Shown here piece after piece: positions 43,743-50,571 of a stretch of 64,000 nucleotides of DNA. Source of the stretch: Kurthia huakuii LAM0618. GTDB taxonomy: Bacteria > Bacillota > Bacilli > Bacillales_A > Planococcaceae. The notes under the pieces were generated by a model. It saw only the letters and a list, made by a program, of their open reading frames with translations. It was not told the origin of the DNA and searched no databases. Within the stretch, counting starts at the first letter, position 1; each line of letters begins with the position of its first letter. The stretch spans positions 62,001 to 126,000 of the forward strand of contig NZ_AYTB01000015.1 in NCBI RefSeq assembly GCF_000505545.1, given 5' to 3'. The translations under genes and the position numbers were made by a program.

Positions 43743-44477
43743 TTATTGTGCAGTTAAGCCGCCATCAATAACGAATTCTGAACCAGTTGAGTAGCTAGAT
43801 TCATCAGAAGCTAAGTATAATACTAAGTTTGATACTTCTGCAGGTTCTGCTACGCGGCCGATTGGAATATGTTTAGAGAATTCTTCTACAGCTGCTTTTG
43901 TATCTTCTTGAACAACCATTGGTGTTGCGATAACGCCTGGGTGTACAGAGTTTACGCGAATGCCTTGACGAGATAATTCAAGAGCTGCTGCTTTTGTTAA
44001 ACCACGTACTGCGAATTTTGTATCAGTGTAACCTGCAGCGCCACCTACTAAACCGTTTATAGATGAAATGTTGACGATTGAACCTTTACCGCCGTCGATC
44101 ATTGTAGGAGCAACAGCTTTAATACCTAAGAATACAGATACTTGGTTGATTTCAACGATTTTGCGGTAATCAGCAAGTGACATTTCTAAAATAGATTTTG
44201 CCATTGTGATACCAGCGTTGTTTACTAATACATCAACTTTACCGAATGCTTCTACTGCTTTATCTACAACTGCTTTCCAATCTTCTTCGCTTGTAACATT
44301 TTGTTTCACGAAAATTGCATTGTCGCCAAGTTCAGCGGTAGTTTGTTGACCTTTTTCTTCGTTCAAGTCAGTTAAAACAACTTTTGCGCCTTCTTCAATG
44401 AATAATTTTGCGTGGGCCGCACCCATACCTTGTGCTGCGCCTGTGATAATTGCTACTTTGCCTTCTAAACGTGCCAT
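43743..44477 (-). CDS. Short-chain dehydrogenase/reductase (alcohol dehydrogenase-like)
   Basis: A 244-residue classical SDR: NAD(P)-binding TGAAQGMGAAHAKLF, the NNAG motif, catalytic Ser in VNISSINGL, and Tyr/Lys in YTDTKFAVRG; the end SEFVIDGGLTAQ resembles R-specific alcohol dehydrogenases of Lactobacillus and the glucose-dehydrogenase/steroid-dehydrogenase group. Asp in VVLTDLNEE after the second strand suggests NAD rather than NADP. The codons are unusually uniform (GAA, ACA, GTA/GTT types), hinting at high expression. Upstream is a strong promoter with an inverted repeat, so it may be induced by a TetR-type regulator elsewhere. Confidence 0.88.
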   Translation of the reverse strand: MARLEGKVAIITGAAQGMGAAHAKLFIEEGAKVVLTDLNEEKGQQTTAELGDNAIFVKQNVTSEEDWKAVVDKAVEAFGKVDVLVNNAGITMAKSILEMSLADYRKIVEINQVSVFLGIKAVAPTMIDGGKGSIVNISSINGLVGGAAGYTDTKFAVRGLTKAAALELSRQGIRVNSVHPGVIATPMVVQEDTKAAVEEFSKHIPIGRVAEPAEVSNLVLYLASDESSYSTGSEFVIDGGLTAQ

Positions 44478-44499
44478 AATAAATAGCCTCCTTATATGT

Positions 44500-44552
44500 G
44501 TGTAGATATTGACTACACTTGTAAGTTAACACCTTTCTTCATGACATGTCAA
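44500..44552 (-). promoter_or_regulatory. Promoter and inverted-repeat operator of the SDR gene
   Basis: On the minus strand, TTGACA (44552-44547) - 17 bp - TTAACT (44529-44524), then the perfect repeat GTGTAG-N7-CTACAC (44500-44518) just after the expected transcription start. The position suits a repressor; its gene is not adjacent. Confidence 0.6.
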
Positions 44553-44822
44553 CGAAAAACCCTCAATTACTTTAACATTAAAGAATACTTACTATTACTG
44601 ACAATGTTTAAAGTTCAAGCAAATTATCAAGTAAAGCTTTTCACAACTTAAGTCAAGTTTTACGCTCGCATTTTCTAAAACTTTTGACTACCTTATCGAT
44701 GTCATTTCCACAACTTTATCGCCACATCGCTATTGCTAAAAGAAAGAACCAATCGGCATTGTTTTATCGTTAGCATGAACGGTAATGGATTGATATGGAT
44801 TTTTTTCGAAGGGAGCTTTGTT
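44553..44822. other. Intergenic region between SDR and membrane-protein genes
   Basis: No gene, hairpin or clear promoter was recognised in these 270 bases apart from the ribosome site GAAGGGAG just before the start at 44823. Confidence 0.4.
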
Positions 44823-45425
44823 ATGAATCAAACAGTTGAAAATACATTAATTACAGCTGCGGTGTTAGTTGCTGTCAATTTAGTAGGCATTCGTTATGTT
44901 CAAAAATATCAGCGCCGAAAATTATGGTCTGGACTCCTAACTGGTTTGTTTATCGCATTACTTGGTGTCACTGTTATGCAAAGTGTCATGCTCTACAAAC
45001 AATTGGATGATCAATCGACCGTTCATATACCCGAAACCTTAACGAATGAACAATTTCTTGCAAAACTAACCTATACAGAACGCTTTGGCGATTCATTTAC
45101 GATGCAAGTTGAAGATTTACAACAATTAGCAGCAACAAAACAATTTGATACATTGCAAGCCTCAAACGAAGAATTCGCTACGATGTTAGCCGAACGGATT
45201 CAATCACTCAATCTATTAATTGCCGATGAAAATTTAACGACACAGCAAACCAATTATTTAATACTTTATAAAAAAGGACTCACGCATTATGCAGACGCAA
45301 CAAAACAATTTCAAAAGCTTATTCAAACACAAAACGCGACTGCCCTATCATCCGCATCAAAAAAACTAGCATCTGGGCTGACAACCATTGAGCGCGCACA
45401 AGTGATCATCAATTCAATGGCGTAG
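44823..45425 (+). CDS. Membrane-anchored protein of unknown function
   Basis: A 200-residue protein with two N-terminal hydrophobic segments (about 8-25 and 38-58) separated by a basic loop (QKYQRRKLWSG), followed by about 140 residues of amphipathic helix rich in Gln, Thr and Ala, probably outside the membrane. I do not recognise a family. The ATG at 44823 follows GAAGGGAG. It lies just before the mobile-element region and shows no link to it. Confidence 0.65.
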   Translation: MNQTVENTLITAAVLVAVNLVGIRYVQKYQRRKLWSGLLTGLFIALLGVTVMQSVMLYKQLDDQSTVHIPETLTNEQFLAKLTYTERFGDSFTMQVEDLQQLAATKQFDTLQASNEEFATMLAERIQSLNLLIADENLTTQQTNYLILYKKGLTHYADATKQFQKLIQTQNATALSSASKKLASGLTTIERAQVIINSMA

Positions 45426-45437
45426 CAAATGGTTGGT

Positions 45438-45755
45438 TTATGCTTCGGTTAGTTCTTCCATTAGAATCGCTAAAAAATGCTGTGCCTTTGGAGAAAGTTC
45501 ACGTTCTTTGCGATGAAGTAGCACCGGCTCAAAAATAATATGCAAATCATCAATCGGCATGATACGCATATTAAGTGTTGGTTGCACACCCATTAGCGGT
45601 ACCCATATCTTTGTTCACAAGCGCCTGTACAAGACTACTATCATGGCATTCAATTTCAACATTTGGCTCCAGTCCTTGCTCATAAAAAACATTTAAAAGA
45701 TTTTCATACATCCAACTAGCCTTCCATACGCCCTAATACAATGAGTGGTAATTTA
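45438..45755 (-). pseudogene. LysR-family regulator, 3' fragment with frameshifts
   Basis: Read on the minus strand, pieces in different frames give a LysR sensor-domain C-terminus: DKLPLIVLGRMEG, then WMYENLLNVFYEQGLEP through LVQALVNKDMG, then PLMGVQPTLNMRIM ending HFLAILMEELTEA. Two frameshifts are needed, one near 45715-45720 and one near 45600 where GGGTACC looks like GGGGTACC minus a base. The N-terminal half, including the DNA-binding domain, is missing: the fragment stops at the outer tip of an IS605-type left end. The insertion probably broke this gene, and decay followed. Confidence 0.8.
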
Positions 45756-45756
45756 T

Positions 45757-46948
45757 CATTTTTTCGCAGAAGACCCCCTCCTCAACGCGTGGAGCGAGTA
45801 GGTCGGGGATGCATGCGGTGCTTAAAAGTAGAGATGGAACATTTGTTTGTGTTAAACTAGAAGGAGGTGTTCGCCATGCGCTACAAAGCATATCCATTTC
45901 GCCTCTATCCGAACAAAGACCAACAAGCGTTGATTCATCAAACGCACGGCCATTGTCGTTGTGTCTATCATCATTTCCTCGAATTGTGGCATACATATAA
46001 AGAAGACGGAAAAGGCTTAAATCGCCCCAGTATGTCTAAAATGCTGACCAAACTGAAAAAAAGATGACGCAGCCTAGTTACGCAACGTAGATAGTGTGCC
46101 TTACAAACCTCCTACGAACATTTGATCGATGCATTCGGACTTTTTTTAAGAAACAAAACCATTATCCGCGTTTTAAAAGTAAGAAAAACGCCGTCCAAAG
46201 CTATACGATTAAAAATACGAATGATAATATCACCATTGTCGGTAACAAAATCAAGTTACACAAACTAGGACGCGTGAAATTCAAACAAACACGTGCACTC
46301 GACGGACGGATGATGCGCGCAACGAAAACTTTCACGCCGCTACGAACAAGCGAAAAAAGACAACCGGGCTTTACGAGACTGTATGAATTACCAAAAACAA
46401 CGCCGTAAAGTGGCGCGTTTGCGTGAAAAAGTCGCGTTTCAGCGAGAGGACTTCTTACACAAGTTGACGACGGCGTTCATTCGGCAGTACGATGTCATTT
46501 GCGTCGAAGATTTAAACACCAAAGGGATGTTGAAAAATCATCAATTAGCGAAATCGATTAGCGATGTGTCTTGGTCTTCATTCGTTCAAAAACTAACGTA
46601 CAAAGCAAAATGGTATGGCCGAGAGCTCGTGAAAATCAATCGCTTTTTCCCATCGAGTCAGCTGTGTCATGTATGTGGGCACTGTGATGGCAAAAAACCC
46701 TTAGAAATCCGCGAGTGGGTCTGTCCATCCTGCCACACGACCCTCGACCGCGACATCAATGCGAGTCGCAACATCTTAGTCGAAGGATTACGTCTTTTTG
46801 AAACAACCCAACCGTAGGGACTACGGGGCTCGCCTACTAATAGAAGTGAAGCCGCTGTTTCGAGCAAGGAGGAACAAGCAGGCACTGTTCGTAGGAATCC
46901 CCCACTTCAAGTGCGTTCATCAGAACGGCTAAGTGGGGGTAGTTCAAA
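45757..46948 (+). mobile_element. Decayed IS200/IS605-type (tnpB-only, IS1341-like) element
   Basis: Left end: after TTTATC (45752-45757) comes a subterminal hairpin (CCCCCTCCT at 45774-45782, partly paired with 45800-45808). Right end: a strong imperfect hairpin CCCCCACTT/AAGTGGGGG (46899-46939) followed by AGTTCA. Between them is a broken tnpB. No tnpA is present, as in IS1341-type elements that depend on a helper transposase. No terminal inverted repeats or target duplications are expected for this group. The left end also exists alone, inverted, at 48455-48527. Confidence 0.82.
45876..46817 (+). pseudogene. tnpB: tnpB (RNA-guided nuclease of IS605-type elements), broken
   Basis: GGAGG precedes an ATG, and the typical TnpB start MRYKAYPFRLYPNKDQQ follows. 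The frame is then damaged by a TAG in place of an expected Trp codon (about 46073), at least two frameshifts (near 46105 and 46140), and an internal deletion near 46325-46340 that removes the segment with the first RuvC aspartate. The C-terminal part is preserved: ICVEDLNTKGM with the second acidic residue, a zinc ribbon (CHVCGHC...CPSC), and LDRDINASRNI with the third. It cannot make an active nuclease. Confidence 0.88.
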
Positions 46949-46985
46949 CTATCGATTAGTACCATTTAAAATAGGAGGCTATTTT

Positions 46986-47663
46986 TTGAAACATTATGAT
47001 CGAACGATTAAACAACTTGCGATTTATTTAATTGGGTTGTTTACATTAACACTTGGTATTAGTCTATCGATTTACGCGGGGCTCGGTGTCTCGCCCGTGT
47101 CCTCTCTCGCCTATGCATTCACACTAGCAACAGGCATTTCCGTTGGTTTGACGACCATCATCGCCAACGTCTTATTTATTGTTATTCAAATTATTATTAC
47201 GCGCGAATGGAAGTGGCGTTCTTATACAGCACAATTTGTCATTACATTATTTTTTGGCTCTTTTACAGATTTTACACTTTGGCTCGTACAAGCATTCCTC
47301 CCAATGCCCGAAACACTCCCAGTACGCATTCTTTATTTAATCGCTAGCTTATTTGTCGTGGCGCTAGGTCTATTAGGCTACTTATCGGCACGCTTACCGA
47401 TGATGCCATACGATGCATTAACATATGTCATTAGCGATCATTTCCATATGGCTTTTAGCAAAGCAAAAGTAACAAGCGATTTAATTAATGTCGCAATCGC
47501 TGGTATTGTTTGTTTAATAACGGTCCATCAATTAGGTTCTATCGGCATCGGCACATTGATTGCCGCGTTATTTATCGGCAAAATCCTCGGTGTATTCATC
47601 CGTAAATGGCAGCACCCACTCGTTACATGGATGATGTATTCAAAGTTTGAAAAACATGAGTAA
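46986..47663 (+). CDS. YczE/YitT-like integral membrane protein
   Basis: A 225-residue protein with five to six hydrophobic segments. The sequence LTLGISLSIYAGLGVSPVSSLAYAFTLATGISVGLTT and the later RLPMMPYDALTYV are typical of the YczE/YyaS/YitT membrane protein group, whose function is poorly known. The start chosen is TTG at 46986, after AGGAGG; the frame is open further up, but that stretch is the right end of the insertion element. The gene is intact although it lies between two damaged loci, and it appears to have gained a new upstream neighbour through the insertion. Confidence 0.75.
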   Translation: MKHYDRTIKQLAIYLIGLFTLTLGISLSIYAGLGVSPVSSLAYAFTLATGISVGLTTIIANVLFIVIQIIITREWKWRSYTAQFVITLFFGSFTDFTLWLVQAFLPMPETLPVRILYLIASLFVVALGLLGYLSARLPMMPYDALTYVISDHFHMAFSKAKVTSDLINVAIAGIVCLITVHQLGSIGIGTLIAALFIGKILGVFIRKWQHPLVTWMMYSKFEKHE

Positions 47664-47676
47664 AAAATTAAACATA

Positions 47677-47688
47677 TTTACATGTAAA
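47677..47688. repeat. TTTACATGTAAA palindrome (copy 1 of a recurring motif)
   Basis: A perfect 12-bp palindrome, followed by CA, 13 bases after the YczE-like stop codon. Near-identical sites recur at 53645, 56936, 58719, 61360 and 61538, mostly between genes. Its function is unknown; it may be an operator. Confidence 0.5.
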
Positions 47689-47802
47689 CATTGAAATGTA
47701 TTTTTCATCTGAATATTTACGTTTCAAATAATGTAAAGTGGGAATATAGTAACTAGTAAGAATCTAATCTTCTTACCCATGTTATATTCTCCCTAAATAA
47801 GT

Positions 47803-47837
47803 AAAAAGCCCGTTACTCCCCAGGTAACGGGCTTTTT
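47803..47837 (+). terminator. Intrinsic terminator after the YczE-like gene
   Basis: The stem AAAAAGCCCGTTAC/GTAACGGGCTTTTT with a 7-base loop; the symmetric A- and T-runs allow both directions. Confidence 0.92.
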
Positions 47838-47853
47838 ACATGAAATTTAACCA

Positions 47854-47885
47854 TTAAAAAACTTCTCTCATTGGGTGAGAGAAGC
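47854..47885 (-). terminator. Intrinsic terminator after the hydrolase fragment
   Basis: The stem CTTCTCTCA/TGAGAGAAG with a 5-base loop, read on the minus strand, is followed by TTTTTTAA. Confidence 0.88.
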
Positions 47886-47961
47886 GTAAGCGAATTATAC
47901 AGAATCTGTATCTTACAATACTAGCATAAATCTATTACAGTTTTCTAATAAAAGATAAATT

Positions 47962-48453
47962 TTATCCAATAAATTTTTCAATTGCTTCTGTTAATATGTT
48001 TAATTGGTCAACCATCGGCGAATGACCACAGTCTTTAATTTTTAAAACATCTGCCTTGTCTCCAAAATCTGTAATAATCACTTGTATCATATTTTCTGAT
48101 ACAATATAGTCACGGTCACCATAAATAATGAGAATCGGCACATTAATTTCATGAAGTTCATCGGTAATATCAAATGTATGGAGCGCATAATAAACGTCTC
48201 CTAAATTTTGTTGTGTACATATATCACGTAAGTATAGTCCATAATGATCATTATCGGGTTTATAATGCGTATAAATAAGCTGCTCCCATACTACTTGAAT
48301 AGCCGGATAATTTTTCATGCGTTGCATCGTTTCAAACGGTATCGTCACAATTGGATCGTGAATAATTTCCTCTTTGGTGTCCGCATAACGTTGTTGGGCT
48401 TGCAGAAAGAATGGATAACCACGCGTTGAGGCAGAAGCAATCAAAATACATTT
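47962..48453 (-). pseudogene. Alpha/beta hydrolase, N-terminal half missing
   Basis: About 163 codons of the C-terminal part of an alpha/beta-hydrolase remain: the sequence after the nucleophile (ILIASASTRGYPFF), the acid strand (INVPILIIYGDRDYIVS) and the catalytic His (IKDCGHSPMVDQ). The frame runs back to about 48453, where it joins the inner side of a solitary IS605-type left end; the part with the nucleophile elbow and the start codon are gone. An in-frame ATT/TTG start would give a product without a catalytic serine. The gene was beheaded by a deletion or rearrangement at the element. Confidence 0.78.
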
Positions 48454-48454
48454 T

Positions 48455-48527
48455 TAAGCACCGCATTCATCCCCCTCCTACTCGCTCCACTCGTTGAGGA
48501 GGGGGTCTTCTGCGAAAAAATGATAAA
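48455..48527 (-). mobile_element. Solitary left end of the IS605-type element (inverted copy)
   Basis: Read on the minus strand this is nearly identical to 45755-45827: TTTATC, then TCATTTTTTCGCAGAAG, a hairpin CCCCCTCCT/AGGAGGGGG (perfect here, damaged in the first copy), then ATGCGGTGCTTAAAA. No tnpB or right end follows; instead the inner side runs straight into the hydrolase fragment. TTTATC outside both copies suggests that the target site is TTTAT or TTTATC. Confidence 0.82.
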
Positions 48528-48581
48528 AGTTATTATTTTCCAATATCTATATACCCTCTATTCATTTAGAAAAATCACAAC

Positions 48582-48620
48582 AAAAAAAGTACTTTCAAAG
48601 AATTTTCTTTAAAAGTACTT
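48582..48620 (-). terminator. Intrinsic terminator after the CstR-like gene
   Basis: The stem built on AAGTACTTT...AAAGTACTT, read on the minus strand, is followed by seven Ts. Confidence 0.85.
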
Positions 48621-48624
48621 CTCT

Positions 48625-48885
48625 TTATCGACTTTTTACGACGAGATTGATCGCCTCTTGTACAACTTCGTTCATTTTATCATCATCGCCTTCAGTATCA
48701 CGAATACATTCTACTAAATTGCCTGTTACGATAACGCCAATTGTGCGATCAACGCCAGAGCGAATTGCACTCAGTTGCGTAATGACTTCCTTACAGTCTT
48801 TGCCTTCTTCCATCATGCGGAGAACGCCACGCAATTGACCTTCGATACGTTTTAAACGATTCAACGCTTTTGTATCGTATTGCAT
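48625..48885 (-). CDS. cstR: CsoR/FrmR-family repressor, CstR-like persulfide sensor
   Basis: An 86-residue all-helical repressor of the CsoR/RcnR/FrmR family. Cys31 (GKDCKEV) and Cys60 (NLVEC) are at the positions used by CstR of Staphylococcus aureus, and Asn56 stands where copper-sensing CsoR proteins have a histidine ligand. This points to sensing of hydrogen sulfide-derived persulfides by disulfide/tetrasulfide bonding rather than Cu(I). The promoter upstream contains an operator-like repeat. Usual partners (sulfide:quinone reductase, persulfide dioxygenase, rhodanese) are not next to it. Confidence 0.82.
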   Translation of the reverse strand: MQYDTKALNRLKRIEGQLRGVLRMMEEGKDCKEVITQLSAIRSGVDRTIGVIVTGNLVECIRDTEGDDDKMNEVVQEAINLVVKSR

Positions 48886-48917
48886 CGAACCACCCTTTCT
48901 TGTTGATTACTGACCTT

Positions 48918-48946
48918 ATCATAATACCCCTGACCGTATAAGTCAA
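48918..48946 (-). promoter_or_regulatory. cstR promoter with operator-like repeat in the spacer
   Basis: On the minus strand, TTGACT (48946-48941) - 17 bp - TATGAT (48923-48918). The spacer holds ATAC-N8-GTAT with GGGGTAT at one side, resembling half of the G/C-rich ATACCCC...GGGGTAT operators of CsoR/CstR proteins. Binding there would block the polymerase, fitting self-repression. Confidence 0.65.
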
Positions 48947-48950
48947 CTTT

Positions 48951-50426
48951 TTAATACGTTGCCGTCATTATTAACTTTTTACTAAGCTCATTGATGTCGT
49001 CAACTGATGCATTGACTTGCTGAGTTAAAGCTGCCTGATGTTCAATTAATTGACTACTTTGTTTCATATGCTCTAAAATAATCGCAATCTGGTGTTGCAT
49101 ATCTCCAAGGCTCGTTTCAATGCCTACAGTTGCATCAGCACTACTAATCGCTAGTTTACGAACTTGATCTGCAACAACAGCAAATCCTTTCCCATGCTCA
49201 CCTGCTCGAGCGGACTCAATCGCCGCATTCAAACCAAGTAAATTAATTTCTTCGGCAATCGAGCGGATAAGTCCCGAAATTTGACGCGTATTATCAGCAC
49301 TTACTTTTGCTTCATCAGCTGCTTGCGTTGAGTTTTCCTGTGCCGATGCTAAGTTTTTTGCTTGTACCGCAATCACATTAACGCCCGTTACAATTTCCGT
49401 AATACCTGCTGTGAGGCTTGCAATTTGTGTTTGCATTGCCGCTGCCTTGTCTTGTTCAGTACGTTCTAACGTCACATCTCGTAGTACACCAATCACTTCG
49501 CGTAATTGTCCTGCATCATCATACACCGCCTGCATACGATTAAGTACCCATATAAGCTGTCCATCCTGGCGATGCATTCGGTAAACTGCATCACGCGACT
49601 GTCCTTTTAAAACAGCGCTATACCACGTTTGCATATCATCAACATCTTCGGCATATACTGTTTGCGAAAATGCTTGCGGTGTGGCCGGTAAATCTGCCGC
49701 TGAACGATAGCCAAACATTTCTTGATATTGCGCCGAATACCATAGTTCAACACCTTGTGCTGTAAAACGTTGCCCCCATGCTGCTTCTTGAATTAGATTA
49801 TTAATTGTTTCAGCTTTTACCATCGTTTGGTCAAGCGTTTGCTGCTGTGCGATTCGTTCCGTCACATCAACAACAACTCCTGTAACCGCTTGCAGCATAC
49901 CTGTTTCATACTGACATTCAAAAGTAATTTCAAGCAAGCAGTTTTCACCGTTTTTACGACGTGCGGCATGAATCACCGTAAAACTTTGTTGCTTTTTCGC
50001 AAACTCACGCTCCATTTCTTGAACCATTTGTTGTGCATGACCTGGCTGTGTAATTTTTGCAATGGATGATGGATGATCTGGCAAATCTTGCATAGATTCA
50101 TAACCTAATAATGTACGAAGCTCTGGTCCAAAATAAAACGTCGTTTGGTCATCAAAATAATTACCATTTGCAACAATCGCATAAAAATTTCCAGATTGTG
50201 TTGCCATACTAACATCTGTCGCTACTTTTTCTAACTTGTCGATGCGCATGTCACGCATATGTATTTCATGCAGCAAACGTTCTATCGTCGTTTGTTCATT
50301 AGTAGACAATGTTTGTAATTGCACTGAAATTGGTTGATGTTGTTCTAACTGTTCGACAATTTGTTCTAACGTCGCGACGAGTTGCGATGTCGGCTCATGT
50401 TTGCTACGTCTAAATGCTAATACCAT
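48951..50426 (-). CDS. Soluble PAS-PAS methyl-accepting chemotaxis-like protein
   Basis: A 491-residue cytosolic sensor: N-terminal coil (1-70), two PAS domains (about 75-195 and 200-320; [28 protein letters not shown] and [29 protein letters not shown] mark their ends), and a short chemoreceptor signalling hairpin (tip [32 protein letters not shown]). No membrane segment was found. It should pass PAS-sensed signals (often oxygen or redox through heme or flavin) to CheA. Its plan is like that of the broken gene at 28257-29156, with one more PAS domain. AGGGG/AGGA sequences lie before the ATG. Confidence 0.86.
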   Translation of the reverse strand: MVLAFRRSKHEPTSQLVATLEQIVEQLEQHQPISVQLQTLSTNEQTTIERLLHEIHMRDMRIDKLEKVATDVSMATQSGNFYAIVANGNYFDDQTTFYFGPELRTLLGYESMQDLPDHPSSIAKITQPGHAQQMVQEMEREFAKKQQSFTVIHAARRKNGENCLLEITFECQYETGMLQAVTGVVVDVTERIAQQQTLDQTMVKAETINNLIQEAAWGQRFTAQGVELWYSAQYQEMFGYRSAADLPATPQAFSQTVYAEDVDDMQTWYSAVLKGQSRDAVYRMHRQDGQLIWVLNRMQAVYDDAGQLREVIGVLRDVTLERTEQDKAAAMQTQIASLTAGITEIVTGVNVIAVQAKNLASAQENSTQAADEAKVSADNTRQISGLIRSIAEEINLLGLNAAIESARAGEHGKGFAVVADQVRKLAISSADATVGIETSLGDMQHQIAIILEHMKQSSQLIEHQAALTQQVNASVDDINELSKKLIMTATY

Positions 50427-50520
50427 TATTCCTACCCCTTTAATAGCCTATTATATTCATTATAAACTATATACTAAGTGACTATTTTTTGGATTACTTT
50501 TCCTTTTTATAAGAAAAAAA

Positions 50521-50557
50521 ATAAAAAAACGCGCATATTTTGTTGAAATATGCGCGT
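50521..50557 (-). terminator. Intrinsic terminator after the 5'-nucleotidase gene
   Basis: A perfect 12-bp stem ACGCGCATATTT/AAATATGCGCGT, read on the minus strand, is followed by seven Ts. Confidence 0.92.
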
Positions 50558-50571
50558 CTATGGATTTTTGG

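Noticed and set aside
45733-45996. Minus-strand frame across the left end of the insertion element
   Set aside because: It is the complement of the subterminal hairpin and the start of tnpB, without independent support.
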